A stretch of DNA of 64,000 nucleotides from DATATJ01 sp963789075 (GTDB lineage Bacteria; Acidobacteriota; Vicinamibacteria; Vicinamibacterales; CAVVIG01): assembly GCA_963789075.1 (NCBI GenBank), contig CAWBJQ010000014.1:992001-1056000 (forward strand). The letters run 5' to 3'. The translations under genes and the position numbers were made by a program. Positions 60,833-64,000 of the stretch are shown here, piece after piece. Each line of letters opens with the position of its first letter. Within the stretch, counting starts at the first letter, position 1. Below the pieces are notes generated by a model. That model was not told the DNA's origin. It made no database searches and saw nothing but the letters and a program-made list of their open reading frames with translations.

Positions 60833-61102
60833 ATGGGGGTCATGCGCAAACGGTTTCGGGTTCTTCTACTCGCGGCGATCGTTGCCGCTTTCATCGTTCC
60901 AGTCGGCTTCGCGCTCTCGCTCGATTCGTCGCCACGCGCGCACATAGGAACCGCCGCGACAGCCGGTGTCGTTCCGGTGGTGCTCATCACCGGCCATTCC
61001 TCGCTTGGTGCGCTGTTCGAGCCGCTGCCGGACGCAGCGAAACTGCTGCTCGTCGGCACGACGTTCTTCGGGCTCGCCGCTGCTCTGCGGAAGACCAATT
61101 AG
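60833..61102 (+). CDS. short exported protein with a PEP-CTERM-like C-terminal tail
   Basis: 89 residues. N-terminal hydrophobic leader (VLLLAAIVAAFIVPVGFAL), a short middle and a C-terminal tripartite tail: EPLP, then the hydrophobic run AKLLLVGTTFFGLAAAL and a basic end RKTN. That is the layout of exosortase sorting signals, though PEP itself is not intact. ATG 60833 or 60842 can start it. It stands beside the sigma-54 regulators of the exopolysaccharide locus. Function of the mature part is unknown. Confidence 0.6.
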   Translation: MGVMRKRFRVLLLAAIVAAFIVPVGFALSLDSSPRAHIGTAATAGVVPVVLITGHSSLGALFEPLPDAAKLLLVGTTFFGLAAALRKTN

Positions 61103-61246
61103 TGAACGGTCTCCGCGCCAGAGCGCGGTCCTGAATCAGGCGAAACACGCTCTGGGCCAAACGTTTTTGTGACGCGGACCCGGTCACGTCTGCGGCGTAT
61201 GTCCGCAGCCGTGGCCGGCGGTCCCAAGCCGGCGTAGAATCATCGC

Positions 61247-61960
61247 ATCGCCGTTCCCCGCGTTTCCATCGTCATTCCCGTCTATCACGATACCGGCGCA
61301 CTCGCGGGTACGCTCGCCTCGGGCGACCTGGACGACGCGGAGATTCTCGTCGCCGCGACGCCGGAAGACGACGCGTCGCTGGCGCTGCTGCGCGCGGCGT
61401 TTCCGGCCGTGATCTGGATCGTCGCGGCGCGCGGCCGCGCCGTACAGATGAATGCGGCGGCCGCTGCGGCGACAGGGGACTGGATCGTGTTTCTTCATGC
61501 CGACACGCGCCTGCCGGCCGGGTGGCGGGACGCCGTTGCTGCGGCCGAGACGCAGTCCAGAGCAGCCGGCTGCTTTCGATTCGCCCTCGATGCGCCGGGG
61601 CTCGCGGCTCGCGCGATCGCTGCCGGTGTGCGCATGCGTGTCGCGGTGTTCGGTCTGCCCTACGGCGATCAAGCGTTGTTCGTACGGCGCGATGTGTTCG
61701 GGGCGCTCGGTGGTTACACGGTCCTGCCGATAATGGAAGACGTGGACCTCGTCCGCCGGTTGAAGTCGCACGGCGGGATCATGCGGTCGCCGCTGCCCGC
61801 CGTCACGTCTGCGCGCCGCTGGCAGCGCGACGGTTGGCTGCGGCGCACGATGCTGAACGTCGTGCTGATCGGGCTGTTCTACGCCGGTGTGAAGCCGTCG
61901 GTCCTCGCGCGGCTCGACGCGCGACTCCGCCGTGCACCGACGCGCGATGCCGGCGCATAG
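61247..61960 (+). CDS. TIGR04283-like glycosyltransferase family 2
   Basis: About 237 residues: VSIVIPVYHDTGALAGTL, RGRAVQMNAAAAAATGDW, FLHADTRLP and LPYGDQALFVRR fit the 'rSAM/selenodomain-associated transferase 2' family. No ATG, GTG or TTG lies in frame between the upstream stop (61235) and the first conserved residues; ATC 61247 is given as a rare start, with GTG 61409 giving a truncated protein. A lost base at the start is possible. Confidence 0.75.
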   Translation: MAVPRVSIVIPVYHDTGALAGTLASGDLDDAEILVAATPEDDASLALLRAAFPAVIWIVAARGRAVQMNAAAAAATGDWIVFLHADTRLPAGWRDAVAAAETQSRAAGCFRFALDAPGLAARAIAAGVRMRVAVFGLPYGDQALFVRRDVFGALGGYTVLPIMEDVDLVRRLKSHGGIMRSPLPAVTSARRWQRDGWLRRTMLNVVLIGLFYAGVKPSVLARLDARLRRAPTRDAGA

Positions 61961-61966
61961 TGAACA

Positions 61967-61972
61967 TATAAT
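61967..61972 (+). promoter_or_regulatory. TATAAT -10-like element before msrP
   Basis: A perfect TATAAT stands 55 bases before ATG 62027. No convincing -35 box lies 17 bases upstream, so it is only a weak promoter call. Confidence 0.3.
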
Positions 61973-62026
61973 GGATTCCTAGTTCTTGTAACCTGGGCCT
62001 GTTGTCCGGCGTCGAAAGAAAGACAT

Positions 62027-63001
62027 ATGTTGATCAAACGTCGACCGGACATTCCGAGCTCGGAGATCACCAGCAAATCGGTGTATCTGAACCGGCGGGA
62101 GTTCATGCGCGCGGCGGGCACGGCAGGTGCCGTGGCGGCCCTCGCGGCCGGCGGATTCGCTGGCACGGAGGCCTCGCTGGAGGCGCAGGAGGCGGCTCAC
62201 GGGCGGAAGTTCGACGGCGTCAAGAACAGTCCGTTCAGCACGGATGCGAAGCCGAACAGCTGGAAAGACATCACCACCTACAACAACTACTACGAGTTCG
62301 GCACCAACAAGGAAGACCCGGCGGCGAACGCCCGGGACTTCAAGACGGCGCCGTGGACGGTGGCTGTCGACGGCGAGTGCAACAAGAAAGCGGCGTGGCA
62401 TCTCGAGGACATCTTGAAGGGACAGACGCTGGAGGACCGCGTCTATCGCCATCGCTGCGTCGAGGCGTGGTCGATGGTCATCCCGTGGGTGGGCTTTCCG
62501 CTCGCCGACTTCATCAAGAAATGCGAGCCGACGGCGAAAGCGAAATACGTCGAGTTCACGACGCTGTACGATCCGAAGCAGATGCCTGGCACGCGTTCCC
62601 AAGTGCTGACGTGGCCCTACGTCGAAGGGCTGCGCATGGACGAGGCGATGCATCCGCTGACGATTCTGGTCGTCGGCCTCTACGGCGAAGTGCTGCCGAA
62701 TCAGAACGGCGCGCCGCTGCGGCTGGCGGTGCCGTGGAAGTACGGGTTCAAGCACGCGAAGTCGCTCGTCAAGATCCGGTTCGTCGAGAAGCAGCCGATG
62801 AACACCTGGCAGCTGCAGGCGTCGAACGAGTACGGGTTCTATGCGAACGTGAATCCGACCGTCGATCACCCGCGCTGGAGCCAGGCGACCGAGCGCGTGA
62901 TTGGCGGCGGCTTCTTCCGGAAAAAGACGCTGATGTTCAACGGCTACGGCGATCAGGTCGCCAGTCTGTATGCGGGGATGGATCTCAAGAAGAATTACTA
63001 G
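62027..63001 (+). CDS. msrP: MsrP, periplasmic methionine-sulfoxide reductase molybdenum subunit
   Basis: 324 residues: Tat signal with RREFMRAAG (residues 23-31), the oxidoreductase molybdopterin domain with molybdenum-ligating Cys144 in HRCVEAWSMVIPW, and conserved FTTLYDPKQMPG and WKYGFKHAKSLVKI. It reduces methionine sulfoxide in periplasmic proteins after export by Tat. The start has an A/G-rich stretch (GAAAGAAAG) upstream. Confidence 0.92.
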   Translation: MLIKRRPDIPSSEITSKSVYLNRREFMRAAGTAGAVAALAAGGFAGTEASLEAQEAAHGRKFDGVKNSPFSTDAKPNSWKDITTYNNYYEFGTNKEDPAANARDFKTAPWTVAVDGECNKKAAWHLEDILKGQTLEDRVYRHRCVEAWSMVIPWVGFPLADFIKKCEPTAKAKYVEFTTLYDPKQMPGTRSQVLTWPYVEGLRMDEAMHPLTILVVGLYGEVLPNQNGAPLRLAVPWKYGFKHAKSLVKIRFVEKQPMNTWQLQASNEYGFYANVNPTVDHPRWSQATERVIGGGFFRKKTLMFNGYGDQVASLYAGMDLKKNY

Positions 63002-63042
63002 ACAGGCCGTCACGATTTTCTCGCACGAGGCATAAGGCAGGC

Positions 63043-63723
63043 TTGAGACTTTCGGATCGCGTCGTTCGCTTCTGGATCAAGCCCTTTGTCTTTCTCGCCG
63101 CGCTCGGTCCGGCGGCATGGCTGGTGTGGGCGGGGCTCACCGATCATCTCAGCGCCAACCCGCTCAGCGACATCACCAACGAAACGGGCATCTGGACGCT
63201 CCGGTTTCTTTGCATCACGCTGGCGATCACGCCCGTGCGTCGTCTCACTGGGTGGAACGCCGCGATCAAGTTCCGGCGCATGGCGGGGCTGTTCGCGTTC
63301 TTCTACGGATCGCTCCACTTTCTGACCTACGTCATCGTCGATCGCTTTGCGGGCCTCGATTTTCCTGACGGTATCGTGTCGCTGACCACGGTGCGCAACC
63401 TGGCGAGCTCTGTCGGCGCCGACGTGTACAAGCGGCCCTTCATCACCATCGGATTCGCGGCGCTGACGCTGATGGTGCCGCTCGCGGCGACGTCGACCGC
63501 GGGGATGATTCGGCGTCTCGGCCGGAAGTGGCAGACGCTCCACCGGTTGGTGTACGTCTCCGGCATGCTGGGCGTGATCCATTACTGGTGGTTGGTGAAG
63601 GCGGACATCCGCAGCCCGATCACGTACGCGGCCATCGTCGGTCTCCTCCTCGGCTACCGCGTGTGGCGGCGCGGGAAAAAGGGGACGGGAGTCGTCGTTT
63701 CGCGGCGGGCGCCGGCGGTCTAG
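63043..63723 (+). CDS. msrQ: MsrQ, heme-binding membrane subunit
   Basis: 226 residues with six membrane spans and the ferric-reductase-like histidines (for example GSLHFLTYVI, LHRLVYVSGMLGVIHYWW). It passes electrons to MsrP. TTG 63043 has AAGG upstream and directly precedes RLSDRVV. The last residues (GKKGTGVVVSRR) come from an inverted copy of the GACTCCCGTCCCC repeat. It follows msrP by about 40 bases. Confidence 0.9.
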   Translation: MRLSDRVVRFWIKPFVFLAALGPAAWLVWAGLTDHLSANPLSDITNETGIWTLRFLCITLAITPVRRLTGWNAAIKFRRMAGLFAFFYGSLHFLTYVIVDRFAGLDFPDGIVSLTTVRNLASSVGADVYKRPFITIGFAALTLMVPLAATSTAGMIRRLGRKWQTLHRLVYVSGMLGVIHYWWLVKADIRSPITYAAIVGLLLGYRVWRRGKKGTGVVVSRRAPAV

Positions 63724-63870
63724 CGACCGAGACCTGTCCCCGTTTTCGTGCACTTTCGGGCGCGTTTTGGGGAGAATTCGGAACATTCGGCACGGCCCGA
63801 GAATGACTCCCGTCCCCTTTCTTTAATGCCACGATTCGTCGTGCCCGAAAACGACTCCCGTCCCCTTTTT
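63673..63870. repeat. cluster of GACTCCCGTCCCC and GAGACCTGTCCCC repeats
   Basis: An inverted copy GGGAAAAAGGGGACGGGAGT starts at 63673 inside msrQ. GAGACCTGTCCCC follows at 63729-63741, then GACTCCCGTCCCCTTT at 63805-63820 and again at 63853-63868. The last copy is inside the start of the next gene. Confidence 0.85.
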
Positions 63871-64000
63871 CGCGCCGCGGTTGGTGTGCTGGCGCGGGCG
63901 CCATCGACGGGCGGCAAGACACGGCTCGCCGCTGACGTCTCCCCCCAACGTCTCGCAGACCTTCGTGGGGCGCTCCTGGCTGACGCGATCGACCTCGTCG
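63826..64000 (+). CDS. TIGR04282-like transferase (DUF2064), N-terminal part
   Basis: 58 residues to the window edge. VLARAPSTGGKTRLAADVSP and LRGALLADAIDL match the start of 'rSAM/selenodomain-associated transferase 1' proteins, which look like nucleotidyltransferases. ATG 63826 is chosen; the first residues (PENDSRPLF) are repeat-derived, so the true start may be the GTG at 63886. Its partner family (TIGR04283) is encoded at 61247. Confidence 0.72.
   Translation, partial: MPRFVVPENDSRPLFRAAVGVLARAPSTGGKTRLAADVSPQRLADLRGALLADAIDLV

Noticed and set aside
61114..61129. CCGCGC/GCGCGG hairpin after the short CTERM-like gene as a terminator
   Set aside because: Short stem and no T-run.

Overview
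The window is a high-GC, densely coded chromosome segment of a Gram-negative (diderm) bacterium. Outer-membrane export and beta-barrel proteins, a Tat-dependent MsrP, sigma-54 activators and an exosortase-type (XrtA/PEP-CTERM-type) exopolysaccharide toolkit, together with several families of short palindromic interspersed repeats that run into coding sequence, suggest Acidobacteriota, perhaps the Vicinamibacteria. That placement is an inference from gene content, not from a marker gene. No rRNA, tRNA, CRISPR array, transposase or prophage was seen.

Layout. 1-11.6 kb: the end of a SET-domain gene, a YqiA-like esterase, a secreted M11-type metalloprotease, a secreted SpaA-like surface protein, a NarL-type two-component pair, a SpoIID/metalloprotease-like protein, an M20 amidohydrolase and a methyltransferase. 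11.6-27.9 kb: a secreted beta-helix protein (reading into a GNAT domain), then a nine-gene minus-strand operon with a glycosyltransferase, a heparinase-like lyase, a second glycosyltransferase, two asparagine-synthetase-type amidotransferases, a TIGR03087-like glycosyltransferase, an AlgD-like GDP-mannose dehydrogenase, a polysaccharide deacetylase and a FemAB-like transferase. 28.7-40.2 kb: secreted endonuclease/exonuclease/phosphatase-fold proteins, a phospholipase-D-like surface protein, sugar oxidoreductases, glycosyltransferases and a TagB-like transferase. 40.2-58.1 kb: the main minus-strand exopolysaccharide operon, read from a sigma-54 response regulator through a GGDEF-like protein, Wza-like exporter, beta-barrel, Wzz-like chain-length protein, BY-kinase, initiating phosphotransferase, flippase, nucleotidyltransferase, ATPase, nucleotide-sugar dehydrogenase, glycosyltransferases and O-antigen ligase. 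58.3-60.5 kb: a second sigma-54 regulator with a small histidine kinase. 60.8-64 kb: a short protein with a PEP-CTERM-like tail, a TIGR04283-like glycosyltransferase, msrP-msrQ and the start of a TIGR04282-like transferase.

The main result of the hunt is a set of sigma-54 (-24/-12) promoter sequences, GGC-N7-TTGC, in front of many exopolysaccharide and secreted-protein genes on both strands. Eight match this pattern exactly and several more match closely. With two sigma-54 activators encoded here, they suggest one local sigma-54 regulon that turns on export machinery, polymer synthesis, polymer-modifying enzymes and secreted hydrolases together. At several of them the predicted start of transcription lies almost on the start codon.

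Many genes carry frameshifts, nearly all best explained by one extra base, and densest at 19.4-23.7 kb. Because obviously conserved proteins are hit, I read most of them as sequencing or assembly errors and annotate whole genes across them.
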